A stretch of DNA of 64,000 nucleotides from Angiostrongylus vasorum (GCA_018806985.1 JADANN010000427.1:1-64000), one strand, 5' to 3'. Numbered from the stretch's first letter, positions 46,925 through 59,096 are shown. Notes: a model not told the origin generated them from the sequence alone. Numbers and translations are program-made.

Positions 46925-47368
46925 GTGAAATATTTATTTATATGATCTTGTAATCTGGTCTTCTTTAGCTGATGCGAGGTTGGCATAGGTCTTCGTTGTC
47001 GTTGTTGTTGGTGTTGGTGTTGTTGGTCGATGGGCTGACGTTTCGGTGATTTTTGCCTTCTTCAGAGCCTGGACGTATTTTATATTAGAACACTTTAATT
47101 ATTTGGTGGAAAAGGCTAAAGTATTAATGAAGACCAAACTTTTAAATAGACGCCATATTGAACACAAAGGCCACTCGTCGTGATGCAACGAGTGGGGCTG
47201 TTCCATACGCTGTTCACGTGGGGCAGCGAGCAGGACACACCCAGGGGTAAAAATATCATTTTGAAATAGGGCGCCAGGTCACGTGTGATAGCGAGACATT
47301 CGCCTTTCCCGGTTCATCTTGGGGATTTTTGAAATTTATTCAAATCGCCTCAAGAGTTTAAGAGATGC
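46925..47368 (-). repeat. Inverted copy of the PLE-1 3' end
   Basis: About 440 bases that are the reverse complement of 49865-50290, including the hammerhead-like motif (47033-47069) and the GTTGTTG-rich terminus. It lies directly in front of the plus-strand PLE-1 body. Confidence 0.8.
47033..47069 (-). other. Hammerhead-like motif
   Basis: Minus strand GGCT, CTGAAGA, extra A, stem II weakened (GGC opposite ACC), GAAAC, GTC, AGCC. Core and stem I intact. Confidence 0.5.
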
Positions 47369-47369
47369 T

Positions 47370-50290
47370 CCAACAAAACATTTCCGACTTGTTCGGGACA
47401 TGTTATCACTAAGAGAAAAAGTCGACTTAATGCGACAAAACTACCCACTTTCTACGCCACTGCTTAAAACATCGAATTATTCCTAACTTTATAAAGCGTA
47501 GGAAATTATACGAAGTATGCGGCTTAGCAAAGAGTTGTCAACAAATGCTGAACATCGAAATAAAACTGCCACGCATTTCATTGCGGCGCACACAAAAGAA
47601 ATGTTTTCCACTAGTTAACAAATGTGTGTACAAAGAAAACCATTGTGCTAAGCATTTGGAGAGGAAACTTTGGAAGAGAATAGTAGCTGGGCTTAAATCG
47701 ATATGCAGAAAATATTCGGTGTGGCACTAAGAACAAGTCAAGAAGAAAGTTTGAAGATCTACCACGCTGCCAAAAAGGTCAAATCAAAGGGCCACCGGTG
47801 GTTATGCTTTTAAGTAACAACCTTGAATAGAATGCGCGCCAAGAACATCCAGAGTTACTGTGCTAAGAGGCATAATGCTTCCGGAAAAATGCGCGTCCAT
47901 TGTTAGAATTGGGTCCGAGTTTCGCGCCTAGTCAACCCATTTCTAAACCAATCTTGCGCAGGATCACATGTGGTTTGCATGAACTTCAAGATCAGCTACG
48001 TTACAGGGCAAAGCTAGGAAGGTGAGAGAAAGTAGTGCCAAGGAGGGTGCTACCACCAATACCTTTTCCCCAAAATTTCTTCAAGCAAGAGCTAACGAAT
48101 AGCGATATTGACCCTGCATTTCGTGTATTTTCGGATGAAATTCTCCTCATGCATAATCACTATCAAAGAATGAAATTAAGCTCCAACCTCTCACACCAAC
48201 AATGATTTCAAAATCGTTTAGACCTTCTATTACTGATAAAGGTAGAGAATTTGTAGTTATTCCTAGTCTGTAGGGATATTAGAATAACAGAGAAGCATCT
48301 CAATGATGTTTCTCTCTATCGAACATCCTCTGAAAAAGGAATGTAGAAATCAACACTGAAAATTAAATCGAGGATGGGTCAACATGGCAAAGGCAGCGGG
48401 CTTGGAGCCTTCAGTTATTTCTCGACTTAAAAACGAACACCCAGTTTTCTCCGCCGTTTACTTGCTTATTAAAACACATAAGCTTACGTCAACTGATGAT
48501 ATTACGTCAACGAACCCATCATCATTTAAAGTTAGATGTATCATCAGTAGTGAGGGCTGGCCAACGGATGGAATAACGTGGTTCCTAAACCTTATTCTGA
48601 CCCAGTTGCTAAAATTCATTCCAACCCATTCACCCAACACCCAAAATATTTCTGGACCACCTACGCTCCGCGCGACCAAACGGCACGCATGTAATGGAGT
48701 CATTCGACGTTACTTCACTTCTTCACTTTATACCAACGTGTCGAATGACTCCGCAATGCAAGCTATTCTCGAGTTGCTCGTAGAGCACGAAAAGAAAATA
48801 AAAATGTGTGGCTTGTCGATTGCGCAACTAATGACTCTCTTAAAACGGTGTCTTAGTTGTTTCAATCTTCAGGTGGTTTGGAAAATATTTTGCACAAATT
48901 AGAGGGTTGGCCATGGGACAGCGTTTAGCACCAACCCTTGCCATCGCTTTCATGTCTACAGTAGAAGCTCCAGTTCTCGATCGTCGACCCTTACTCTACT
49001 GTCGATACACAGACGACTGATCCATCGTCTGTTACCACAAGAACAGATGAACGAGTGCTTTGAATTATTGAACCGACAGTCAGAGTATACAAAAATTTAC
49101 ACGGGAAAAATGAGCCAGAAATACTGGCTTCCATCCTTAAACATCCAAATAAAGCTCTCAGAACGTGGCTATATAACAAAATGGTATCGTAGGCGAAGTA
49201 GTAAAAATATACTAGTTCACTACCCCCTCTCATCATTCGCACATGAAAAAAGCACTTACCAAAAGCATGTACCGTACGTCTAAAAATGTGTGCACAGGAA
49301 AAGATGAAATGATGGAATCGCTAAACCTAAAACGAAAAATGGCCATCTCCAATGGCTACGAAGTAGAAGTCATTTGGGTTAGACAAAAAACGTAGGGCAA
49401 TTCCCTCAAAATAATGTTATCGGACGTAAGTAAGATCCCTTTTAAGCCACCCATCATATCAAATGAACTAAGTTACGCCATTAAGAGCTGCTTAAAAAAA
49501 AGTTGTCTTGAAAAATTATGTAACGATTATTGACATCCACCAATACCCTACGTCGTCAATTAGTTCGCAACCGCCTCGATGATCGTTTGTGCAGCTCAAA
49601 AAACTGTATGATCTGTCCTAACGTGAGAGACGGGGGATTGCATGAGTTCAGGTATAATATACTTGATCTCATGTAGCGCATGCGGTGAGGAATATATTGG
49701 GGAAACGGGTAGACCACTTTGTGTCCGCATAAAAGAACATCTAGATGGGAAAGTTAAAATTCGTCAAAACACTCCTCTAGGTACGCATAGGGCACAAAAG
49801 CACAACGGCGATGATTTTGAAGTGACTGTACGGATCCCTAGCGCAGGAGTCGAAAACATCAACGCGCAAAACTCTTGAGGCGTTTCGGAAAAATTTCAAA
49901 ATTCCGGAGATGAACTTGAAAGTCGAATGCCTCACTATCACACGTGACCTGGCGCGCTATTTCAAAATGATATTTTGACCTCTGGATGTGGCTCGCTCGC
50001 TACCCCACGTATGCAACGCGTGGGTCAGTCCCACTAGTAACTTCACGGTGAGTAGCCTTTCTGTTCAATATGATGTCTATTTAAAAGTTTGATCTTTATT
50101 AATACTTTAGTTTTTTTCACCGAATTATTAAAGTATTCTTGTATAAAATACGTCCAGGCTCTGAGGATGGTGAAATCGCCGAAACGTCAGCCATCGACCA
50201 ACAACACCAACAACAACGACAACGACAACGACCACGAAGACCTATACCAACCTCGCATCACCTAAACAAAATCAGTTTATAAGATCATAC
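47370..50290 (+). pseudogene. Penelope-like element PLE-1, most complete copy
   Basis: Order: N-terminal region (47470-47800, FIKRRKLYEVCGL), RT (48230-49250), spacer (49290-49640), GIY-YIG nuclease (49642-49878) and 3' region with hammerhead-like motif (50157-50192). RT blocks seen: VYLLIKTHKL (48450), SLYTNVSNDS (48725), AMGQRLAPTLAIAFM (48910), and YTDD followed at once by a TGA in place of YIDD. The nuclease core is intact: GIIYLISCSACGEEYIGETGR with RPLCVRIKEHL. Frameshifts and stops in RT make it non-autonomous. In intact relatives one protein joins RT and GIY-YIG nuclease. Confidence 0.85.
50157..50192 (+). other. Hammerhead-like motif (best of GGCG type)
   Basis: Stem I GGCT (50157-50160) pairs with AGCC (50189-50192); CTGAGGA; extra T; stem II GGTG/CGCC with loop AAAT; GAA; AC/GT; C at the expected cleavage site. 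The element's 3' terminus follows. Confidence 0.55.
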
Positions 50291-50354
50291 AAATAAATAT
50301 ATCAACTGTCTATGCCGAGGTTTATAGAAAGTCGGTCTTTGGAGTTATCAAGAG

Positions 50355-50650
50355 ATGCCGAAATATTTTTTAAAACTCCGGACCGCTGGTTTCTATAATG
50401 GATCCGAACACGCTATCACCCTTTCCGGAGAATAACGCCTTCACCACCCACCATGCGAGTCCTTCGTTTCGCCTTTCATTCAGCCGTGTTATTGACTTAT
50501 CCCGTTGGCGAATGATTACTGACAGCACCTATAGGTCAACGACACAGCCGACAGAAAGGCGAAACGAAGGACTCGCATGGTGTGACGGTAAATGCGTTAC
50601 ACCCGGAAAGGGACAATAGCTTGTTGGGACCCCACCGCGGACACCAGACT
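50355..50650. mobile_element. Foldback element with perfect 27-base inner inverted repeat
   Basis: Left arm 50355-50505, right arm 50550-50650. The block CCATGCGAGTCCTTCG... at 50450-50476 is repeated perfectly inverted at 50554-50580. Arms belong to the tRNA-like family of 17236 and 18640. Confidence 0.7.
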
Positions 50651-50684
50651 GAGAATAAATAGTTGTTATATGCTGTGCTATGGT

Positions 50685-51510
50685 AATAGAGTTGCAGTAG
50701 CACATCGGTTAGAGGTGTAGCGTCCTGCAAGTGAGGCTTCATGTTGGTCGTTTCCCCACCTCAAAGTTGGCTTTTTCTTTCTCACACCTTCATCGTGGGT
50801 AAAGTGGTACAAATATTTTCAAGGAGAATAAAAACACGGAGTTGGTTTATAAGTACGACAGCGCATGTCATTTTATAGGCTAAATATGCACTAAATAAGC
50901 TCTGTATGCGTGATGAAATCAGATTAAATGATGCACGATGGAACCCATCAATGCTGAACAAGTTATCCTTTATCGTAATGAAAATGCCTTCAAAATTTAA
51001 ACAAAAAAGCAGTTGCTTGCACGAAGCGAGATGGTCATCATCTGCAAACACGAACTCAGTGGATAACGTTTTAAAAAAGACCAAGTTTTTCTTTCACCTT
51101 CAGTTTTCCCATTCCCCCATCCTTTACTATCCCCTCAGTCCCCCGTTCTCGGTCTTCATCGTGTTGTTAAACGGTCGTTCGTAGGTTTTTACTTCTTAAT
51201 TTCTAACAATTTAATAATTTCGAGCAGGTTCGTTTCTCACGAAATGTTTTCCACATTCGCTGTGGAAACTGGTTAGCAGAAAATGAAAGTGAAACGCAAT
51301 CGATGTTCTCATGAGCATATTTTAAGTACTGAATAAGAAACTTCTGTTTTCACTCATGCTTTTTTCGAATGCTCTCATCACAACAAGATCAAGCATCTTC
51401 ACGTAGATGGAAATAGGAAGTGCCAGTATCGCTCACCTCCCACTACACTTCGCTGTGCTTTTGAGATGGTCGCTCGCTCCCAAATTCTGTCAATTTTGTT
51501 GAGGAAGTTT
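50685..51510 (+). repeat. R element with tRNA-like head
   Basis: Head GTAGCACATCGGTTAGAGGTG (A-box-like) and TTGGTCGTTTCCCC (B-box-like) at 50690-50757, then the R body. A direct copy follows at 52831-53640. The minus-strand frame 50782-51084 (100 codons) is not kept in other copies. Confidence 0.6.
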
Positions 51511-51835
51511 ACTTGAATACTTGGATACTTGGACGGTCCGTCTTCACGAGTTGTGCGGACCCCAGCACATATGCCATTCGTTCCTTTCTCTCGCAATCGT
51601 GGTCCATGGTGGTGGTCTTCTTCGAGCATGGCAGCGCTTGCGAGTCTCGTACCATGGTCTGTAAAACAACTGCAGCTGCTGGTACAGCTGATTAACCTTG
51701 TTTACGAACACGTCCGCGCAACGTGTAGGTGGTCGTCCTAAGGAACGTTTGGCTCTTCGAACGTCTATCACTAGTAGTTCAGTGCTACTAAGGACTTTAC
51801 AGCATAACGGAGATAAACCGATCAAATCGTGTCAA
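51510..51835 (-). pseudogene. RTE-B LINE 3' end
   Basis: Minus strand C-terminal coding part: GRPPTRCADVFVNKVNQLY, then IARERNEWHMCWGPH and a 3' end CCGTCCAAGTATCCAAG. This terminus is what the HRU elements share. Confidence 0.75.
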
Positions 51836-51969
51836 CTGGTGTTTCAAGATTGCTCTCGATTTGTAGTCGTCATCACTAAAGTATAAAGATGCCATTATTT
51901 CTAATGACCTGGTGTGCATGTTATGCAAGTATCAATATAACACTCAGAGTCAGTAAAAACATAGAAAAG

Positions 51970-52152
51970 CCATCCTCCTAACTGGTTACCATCTTATTGT
52001 AGCTGTGAACTGTTTCTAGGTGTCGGGCTGTGATGTACGGTTAATCATTTCCCCGCCAGGGTCCCCCAAACTGAGAAGGAGTCCAACCACCAGTAAGCCC
52101 GGCTAAGAGTAGAGCGATACCAGGATCCACCACCATACTAATATCAAACTAA
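51970..52152 (+). mobile_element. HRU 5' half
   Basis: Starts CCTCCTAACTGGTTACC and stops abruptly at 52152, where minus-strand RTE endonuclease sequence begins. The 3' half is missing. Confidence 0.65.
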
Positions 52153-52830
52153 CGTTGAATGGATGGCGTCTTCTCGTCTCGGCCAGGCCGGTGACGTCGT
52201 ACGTTATCCTTCTTGCTCGCATGAGCAATTCTTCTATCGAGGACTCGGACGCAAGTGTACGTGCATTGTAGGTACAGATCATCACCATAGTTCTTCGTGA
52301 TTCAAGCCGTTTCCATTGGCCCTGAGATTTTTGCAGCCTCTCCGTACTCGTCCTACTCAACGCTGCGAAATTGGGGGGCACCTTCGGGTCGGGATGTGGG
52401 GGAATGAGGCCCATTTTTTTCTTTACTGCGTTTAGCATTTTGATACCCACGTAGAGCTTGCTGGGATCTAAACGTGGAGGCTGTGTTTACTCACGGGCAA
52501 CTTGCCAGGTTCTTCCAGAGGGGACATGGAGCTTGTTTGCTGGAGGCGACTAATAACCGCCTCGCACATACTTCCCAGTCACTTGATTGCAGGCTTTTTG
52601 GCCGAATTGATTCGTAGAATACAATCCGCATAAGTGAGAACGCACCCGCACAGGAATGCATGAATACGCATAGCAAAAGGGAGTGCACCTTTTGGATCCA
52701 ACTGCGTCTCAGGGGAAGCAAAGGTCGCTTTTGGTAAGCGAGTAACCCCCCTATCCGCCACCTGCGGACGCGCCGCGTAGTTTTGTGATTAACCGGCTCG
52801 AGATCCCACATATGAGGGAGATCCGCGGGG
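52150..52830 (-). pseudogene. RTE LINE 5' end: leader and endonuclease start
   Basis: Minus strand from 52830: leader shared with 8815-9130 (GACCTTTGCTTC, TATGCGGATTGTATTCTACG), then coding from about 52450 with MVMICTYNARTLASES and GLAETRRRHPFNV, the first block of the APE-type endonuclease. The E of AETRRRH is a metal-binding residue in the family. Cut at 52150. Confidence 0.8.
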
Positions 52831-53640
52831 TTAGAGGTATAGTGCCCTATAACTGATGCTTCATATTGGTCGTTCCCACACCTCGAGTTGGCTTTTTCTA
52901 TTTCACACCTTCATCGTGGGTAGAGTAGTGTAATATTTTGAGCGAGAATAAAAACAAAAAAGTTGCTTTATTAGTACTACAGCGCATGTCATCTCATAAG
53001 CTAAATAAGCACTAAACAAGCTCTATATGTTTGATGAAATGAAATAAATGAAGAACGATAGAACCTATTGCTGCTGAACAAATATTACTTCATTGTAATG
53101 AAAATGCTTTAGAAATTTAAACAAAAAAGCAGTTGCCCGCCCGTCGCGAAATGGTCATGTCTACTAGCGTGAACCAACCGGATGACGTTTAAAAAAGACC
53201 ACGTTTTCTTTCACCTTCAGTTTCTCCCATTCCCCCACCCTATACTATCCCTCCGTCCCGTTCCCGGTCTTCACCGTGTTGTTAAACGGTCGTTGAAAGG
53301 TTTTTACTTTTTAATTTCTTACAGTTTAATAATTTCGAGCAGGTTCGTTTCTCATGAATTGTTTTCCACATTCGCTGTCGAAACTGGTTAGCAAAAATGA
53401 AACTGAAAAACAATCGATCTTCTCATGAGTATATTTTAAGTAATGAATAGGAAATTTCTGTTTCACCCCTGCTTTTTCGAATGCTTCCATCACTACAAGA
53501 TCAAGCATCTTCATGTAGATCGAAATAGGAAGGGCCAGCATTGCCGACCTAACATTATTCCTCGCTGTGCTTTTTAAGATGGTCGCTAGCTCCTAGTTTC
53601 TATTATTCTTGTTGAGGAAGTCTAGTGTTCAATACTAGTT
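52831..53640 (+). repeat. R element, direct copy
   Basis: Matches 50705-51510 in the same orientation over about 800 bases; its first bases abut the RTE 5' end at 52830. Confidence 0.7.
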
Positions 53641-56185
53641 AAGACGAGAAGTGCTAGCGCTTACTGATCGACAGTTGTCGTCCTTTTGTCGGTGTCCTTT
53701 GGCGTGCGGCATTTCACCACTCCGGATGTAATCCTCGCTCATATTATAGCTTTATTTCTGTCGGAACAAGAAACAATAGTGCACCGATTCTTTGCCCTCT
53801 TCATAGAAGTTTTCGATTTTTGTTTGCTGACATGTTAATCCGAGGAATTTTATCTTACAATTATGCAATAATTAGGGGAGGGAAGATCCACATTTACTTG
53901 TAGTCGACTTTGGTGGTGTTATATGAAGATTTGAAGGCATGTAAGGGAAACCCTACATTTTCCAGTGCTTCATTCATCGAAGAACTAAGATGGTCGCATT
54001 CCGACAGACTCATTTTTGAAAAGTAACTCTCTTGTTTTTCCAACTAGATTTCGCATTTTCAGAAATTCACTGCGAAACCGTTATTGTCATGCCGGAATGT
54101 CCAGTAAACTTTATAAGCGCAGAACGTCAGAGGTGTATCTGGAGTTTTACCGCTTTACGAAACTGATTTATCTAGGATTGTGAGGGCTAATTGTACCAAG
54201 ATGTCATTTTATGTGAATTACTAGGAAGCACAAAAATTGCTCTTGGAGACCTGAAAACTTCTTCATTTTGATAGAATGAAACCATACCGGAATTAAATAC
54301 GAATTCGGATTCTCATTAAAATCGAGTAACAACTACAGCTGGAAAAGACACAGAAACCATGGGTATTTTCTCTGTTATTTTGTGAACAGGAAGTAACTCT
54401 CATTCCGATGAGAAACAAGGACCGGTGACTATGATTGTACAAAGTGAGTCGATCAAGCAAGCCGTGAAAAAGTTCATTCTGGTTGTCATTATTTCTCCTT
54501 GCTGAAGTAGACGAAGCTCTAAAAATATTGTATCCAAGGTTGCACCAATAAAGATTTCATCATAAACAAACAATTCCGCTTCACTGCTAGAAGCCTACTA
54601 AACGACTTCCTGTGGCCAACTAAATGACTGGCACTTTTGTGCGGATTGTATTGTGTTCCATAGAGACAACTCCCCATCAAAAGTGAGAGCGGCTAATGAA
54701 CCACCAAGTCGATGTGCTTGAAAAGGGTTTCATCTTACGGCCTAGTCAATGGAAAAATGCTGAAAGCGCTCCCGAAAGATTCGTGAACTTTACCAATATT
54801 CTCAGCTTTCGTGGCTTACGTTGCTGACGGTGTTCTCCCTGTTCAGGTCCACGGTGTTGCACCAAGTGGGGATTGAGCCACAAACTTTTCTATATTTCTT
54901 ACAATGCTGCCAGTGAGTTCATATTTCCGTCGCCCAAATTTCTTGAGCAATCGGAAATGTGTGAAGTCAGCTTCGAATTTCTTGAAAAATTCCGTGACGA
55001 CTTAGTTTTAAAAGCATTCATATTTTTCTTGATTAGTCGGCAAAAGACGCCACAAAACCAGCTTTTGTAGTTAACTAAAACCTATTTTTTCGCATCAGGT
55101 GAGTGGCATTCTCTATAGCAAGGATTACAAAGGACATCATCGGATTGGCGCTGTCTTCTTCACCTTGGATCAACTTCGCTTTAAATCACCTACCCGCCAC
55201 TGGTGAACGGTGGATTATAATTACAAAGAAGCACATAGATCATTCACATCCACCGAACAAATTTTAAGATGAAGTCTCATGGACGCCCTTAATAATCATC
55301 AGCATGAGTGTGCGCTGTTAAAAAAATGTTGAAGGACATTGCAGTAAAGGTTTGTACGCCGAGGACCGAAATTTCGAACAACTTTATTTTTTTCGAGGAA
55401 TAGACAGGTCTCAATTTTTTTTTATACAACGGACCTAAGAATAAGGAGCTTTCTACGCATCGGAATAACTCTGCTTGTGAAGTGTTGCATTAGTGAGGCT
55501 TTAGGCAGATGTAGTGATCCGTTTTCTTCAACCTTGACTTGAATGAATTCTATGATTGTTTTGTCGTTGCGCCTTGTCATAGGGAACCTCCTCATCATTA
55601 CACATGCTTAAGAAGTAAGTCTGTTTTGATGTTCTTTTCGAAGAAGTATAAGTATTATCAGCTGCCACTTTTACTGCAAGTCGTCCACTTTAATGTCATG
55701 TGGTTTGAGTAGGTTACAGCACGTTCTCAGTTGACAACCATAACAATCTAGTAAGTTCCGTGCATCAAATGTGAGAGAAATTCCCAGCTTTCTTTTTTTA
55801 GGCATCTGAGTGAACCTGCACCAATACGTAGTTGTCGATATGGGTGTTCAAGCTGCCTTATACTACCTTTCTTTCATCAGAACAGAGACGTCTAGAATTA
55901 CTTCCTTATCTCGCTCAACAACTTCAACGACTTCCTCATTGTATGTAGTCGTATAAGAATTTTGAAGCTCGTGTTAATAAAGGAGAATTAACAATGCAGA
56001 AGTCGTGAGTACGCGCGTCACAGTGGAGCACATAGATCGTTCACATCCACCGAACAAATTTTAAGGTGAAGTCTAACGGACGTCCTCAATAATCATAAAT
56101 GTGACTGTAGGCTGTTAGAAAATGCTGAACGACATTGCGGTAAAGGCTTGCAAGTTGATTCAAAAACCACTCACATTGCAAGCAC
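53641..56185. other. No recognised gene; contains a 135-base direct repeat
   Basis: The block CACATAGATC(A/G)TTCACATCC occurs at 55225-55360 and 56028-56165 in the same orientation. A signal-peptide-like stretch near 54780-54870 resembles one at 59850-59960 but lacks a start codon and clear exon ends. Confidence 0.4.
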
Positions 56186-56189
56186 GACC

Positions 56190-56270
56190 ACCTGAGGACC
56201 ATCGACTGGGACCATCGGCTCTGAGGAGGACGAAGTCGTTGAGACTTTGGCCGGGTAAAGCCTTTTTCTA
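56190..56270 (+). repeat. PLE tail, GACG type, decayed
   Basis: CATCGACTGGGACCATCGG then CTGAGGA and a damaged GAAAC (GAGAC). Lies upstream of the next PLE. Confidence 0.5.
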
Positions 56271-56859
56271 ATATCCTTGTGCCAAATTAACAATCGAGTA
56301 ATTTGTTGGCCTTTAAATGCTTCATGGCCTAGTTTTATCCATAACAATCCATTTCAAGTTGCTCTTTCCCTAGCAGTGCCCTAATCGGCCGAGGTCGTAC
56401 TACTTTCTTGTGAGTCACTGGAGGAAGATTTACTATTTAGTGATTGTGCAAGTGATGAGTATTCACTAGTTCGTTAGACTTTCACTTCGAGCGCTTTGAA
56501 TAAGAGCAGTGGCTATTTTTGAATCAAAAAAACGTTATATTTGCAATTAAGTTACAAGCAAAAACAACAAAATGCAGCTCTTCTATCGAACCCTTCGCCA
56601 CCAACCTTAAAAGAAGGTGTATTCTAAGGCGGCACCATCGCAAAAAAATCTGTCCACGGCCGCATTCCAGTGGAGGATTAGGTCGCTCTATTGGTACAGT
56701 GAGGGCAGACACACTGTTAGAAAATTCATATCAAATCTTGGTCCACCAACTACAGAATTTCTGCCTGCGCGAACTTCAAGATCGACTCCGAAGCAACGCT
56801 AGAATTGAGACACGAGACAAAAGGGAACAACGAGAAGTAGGGGCACTACCACCACTCCA

Positions 56860-59040
56860 TTTCCTCGGTTATTGCTTAGACAACAGGACCCAAACGACGA
56901 AGTCGATATAAAATTTCGTATATTTTCGAGCGGAACTCTCAAAGTCCTTGACCACTATCGCGCGAAAAAGTTTAGTTCGAACCTTACAGCTGCGCAAAAA
57001 TCTGCTATGTGACAGGTTCAAGAGCTAATAAAATCAAAGAGTATTAGACTATCAGTTAGTGATAAGGGTGGACAGTTTGCAGTAATTCCTCGCCACTTAG
57101 ATGTTGATGAAAAGGAAAAAGCATCTTGAAGACGCATCTCTTTATCGCGCAACAAATGAAAAGTAACTCAGAAGTCAAAATCGAAAAGTGAACAACGAAT
57201 GGGTTAAAATGGCAAGCGCAGCAAATTTAAAACCAGCAGACATTTCGCATCTTAAGATCGAAGTGCCGACATGTCCCGTCTTATACTTACTCATCAAGAC
57301 CCATAAGTTAATATCCGCTGATGATCTGGCGTCCACCGACCCCTCCACCTTTAAAGTTAGACCCATCATCAGTTGTGTAAACGGGCTTACAGATAGAATT
57401 GCTTGGCTTTCAAATCTAATATTCATCCAGTTGCTTAAGCACATACCAGCTCATCTCGCGAACACCCAAATGTTCCTAGACCATCTGCGCAACGCACGTC
57501 CCAAAAGCGCGTGCGTTATGGAGTCGTCCGACGTTACCGCCCATTTACACTAACGTGTCGGATGACTCCGCAGTGCAAGCCATCCGCGAGCTTCTTGAGC
57601 AACACGAAGGAGCAATTAACATGTACGGCTTCTCGATTCAGCGGTTGACGACACTCTTAAAGGAGTGCCTAAACTGCTCAATCTTCAGATGGTCCGGGAG
57701 CTACTACGCACAAATTGGAGGGTTGGCAATGGGACAACGACCTGGCACCAACCCTTGCCGTTGCCTTTATGTCTAAAGTGGAAGCACCAGTAGTCGATCC
57801 CCGGCCATTACTCTACTGTAGGTATATAGATGATTGTTTTGTCATCTGCTCCACACAAGAGGAGACGGACAAATGCTCTGAGCCACTGAACGAACAGTCA
57901 GAGTACGTAAAATTCACGCGTGAGAAACCGAAAGAAAACTGGCTTTCCTTTCTAAAGCGTTCAAATTAACCTATCCGAAAACGGCTACATCACGAAATGG
58001 TGTCGAAAGCCAAGCAGCAAGAATATAGTGGTTCATTACCTCTCCTCTCATCCATCACACACTGAAAGGGCACTTATAAGAAATATGTTTCGAACCGCTA
58101 CCAGCGTGTGCACAGGTAGAGATCAGAGGGAAGAATCCGTGAAACTGGCGCGCCCAATAGCCATTTCAAATGGTTACGAAACTGTAGCTTCTCGACATAG
58201 GCATAGAGGAAAAACCACGCCCTAGAGCGATAATTCTAGCGAAAACAACTTTTGCCCTTTATATCAAACGGTATAAGTGCGGCTATAAAACGTTTTTTAA
58301 TAAGTTACGGTCTAAAGAATTCCGTAAGAGTGATAGAAATACCACCGCACACTCTAAGACACCAGCTAGTTCGCAACCGCCTATATGACCGTCTATGTAT
58401 AACGAAAAACTGCACTAATTTGCCCTAACGGTAGAGACGGTGATTGCATGAGTTCGTGTACAGTCTATCTGATCTCTTGTAAAGCGTGCGGGGACGAATA
58501 CGTTGGCGAAACAGGTAGACCGCTCTGCGTCCGCATAAAAGAACACCTAGTCGGTAAATCTAAATTAAAACCAAACACTCCACTAGAAGTGCATAGGATG
58601 CAGGAACACAACGGAGAAGATTTTCAAGTAGGAGTCACTATCCTCACGCAAGAATCCAAAACATCAGCCCGTAAAACTCTTCAAGCGTTTTGGATCTATT
58701 CCAAAAATTCAAAAATGAACCGCAAGGAGGAGTGTCTTGTCATCACGCGTGACCTGGCGCCAAACCTCAGGCTAATCCAATGACCTGACACAGGCACAGT
58801 CATCACCCATGTATTATTACTCTTTGCGGCTGCCATCCACCAAGTAACTCAAATACTTACAACAAATAAACGGTAGGTGTTTAAATGAAGCTGTTTCTTA
58901 TGCGAATACAAATTTATTTGTTATGTTTTATCTGCTCGTGTTATGAAAGTGTTTGGCTGAGTAGATCGCATCTCAATTTGACCTTTCCAGGCTCTGAAGA
59001 AGGCGGAACCACCGAAACGACAGCTATTGTATCCTAATAA
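56860..59040 (+). pseudogene. Penelope-like element PLE-2, nearly full RT and nuclease
   Basis: Order: early RT (SDKGGQFAVIPR at 57055), LIKTHKL at 57290, FKVRPIISC at 57350, motif A altered (MESSDVTAHL for FDVTSLYTN) at 57520, INMYGFS at 57620, motif B LAMGQR at 57720, catalytic CRYIDDCFVIC intact at 57820, FTREKPKENW, spacer, and an intact GIY-YIG core at 58448-58590 (TVYLISCKACGDEYVGETGR, then RPLCVRIKEHL). Three frameshifts and a few stops break the frame. The tail has a hammerhead-like motif at 58990-59025 and AATAAATA after it. Confidence 0.87.
58990..59025 (+). other. Hammerhead-like motif, cleavage triplet changed
   Basis: GGCT, CTGAAGA, extra A, stem II weakened, GAAAC, but GAC in place of GTC, then AGCT. 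Confidence 0.4.
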
Positions 59041-59096
59041 ATATTGAAGGGAAACATAGAGAATTTCTCTTTCATTATGAATGTCGAGTGGCGAGC

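Noticed and set aside
50705..53640. Reading the two R copies as long terminal repeats of an LTR retrotransposon
   Set aside because: The inside holds inverted RTE pieces without gag, protease or integrase, and R copies occur singly elsewhere.
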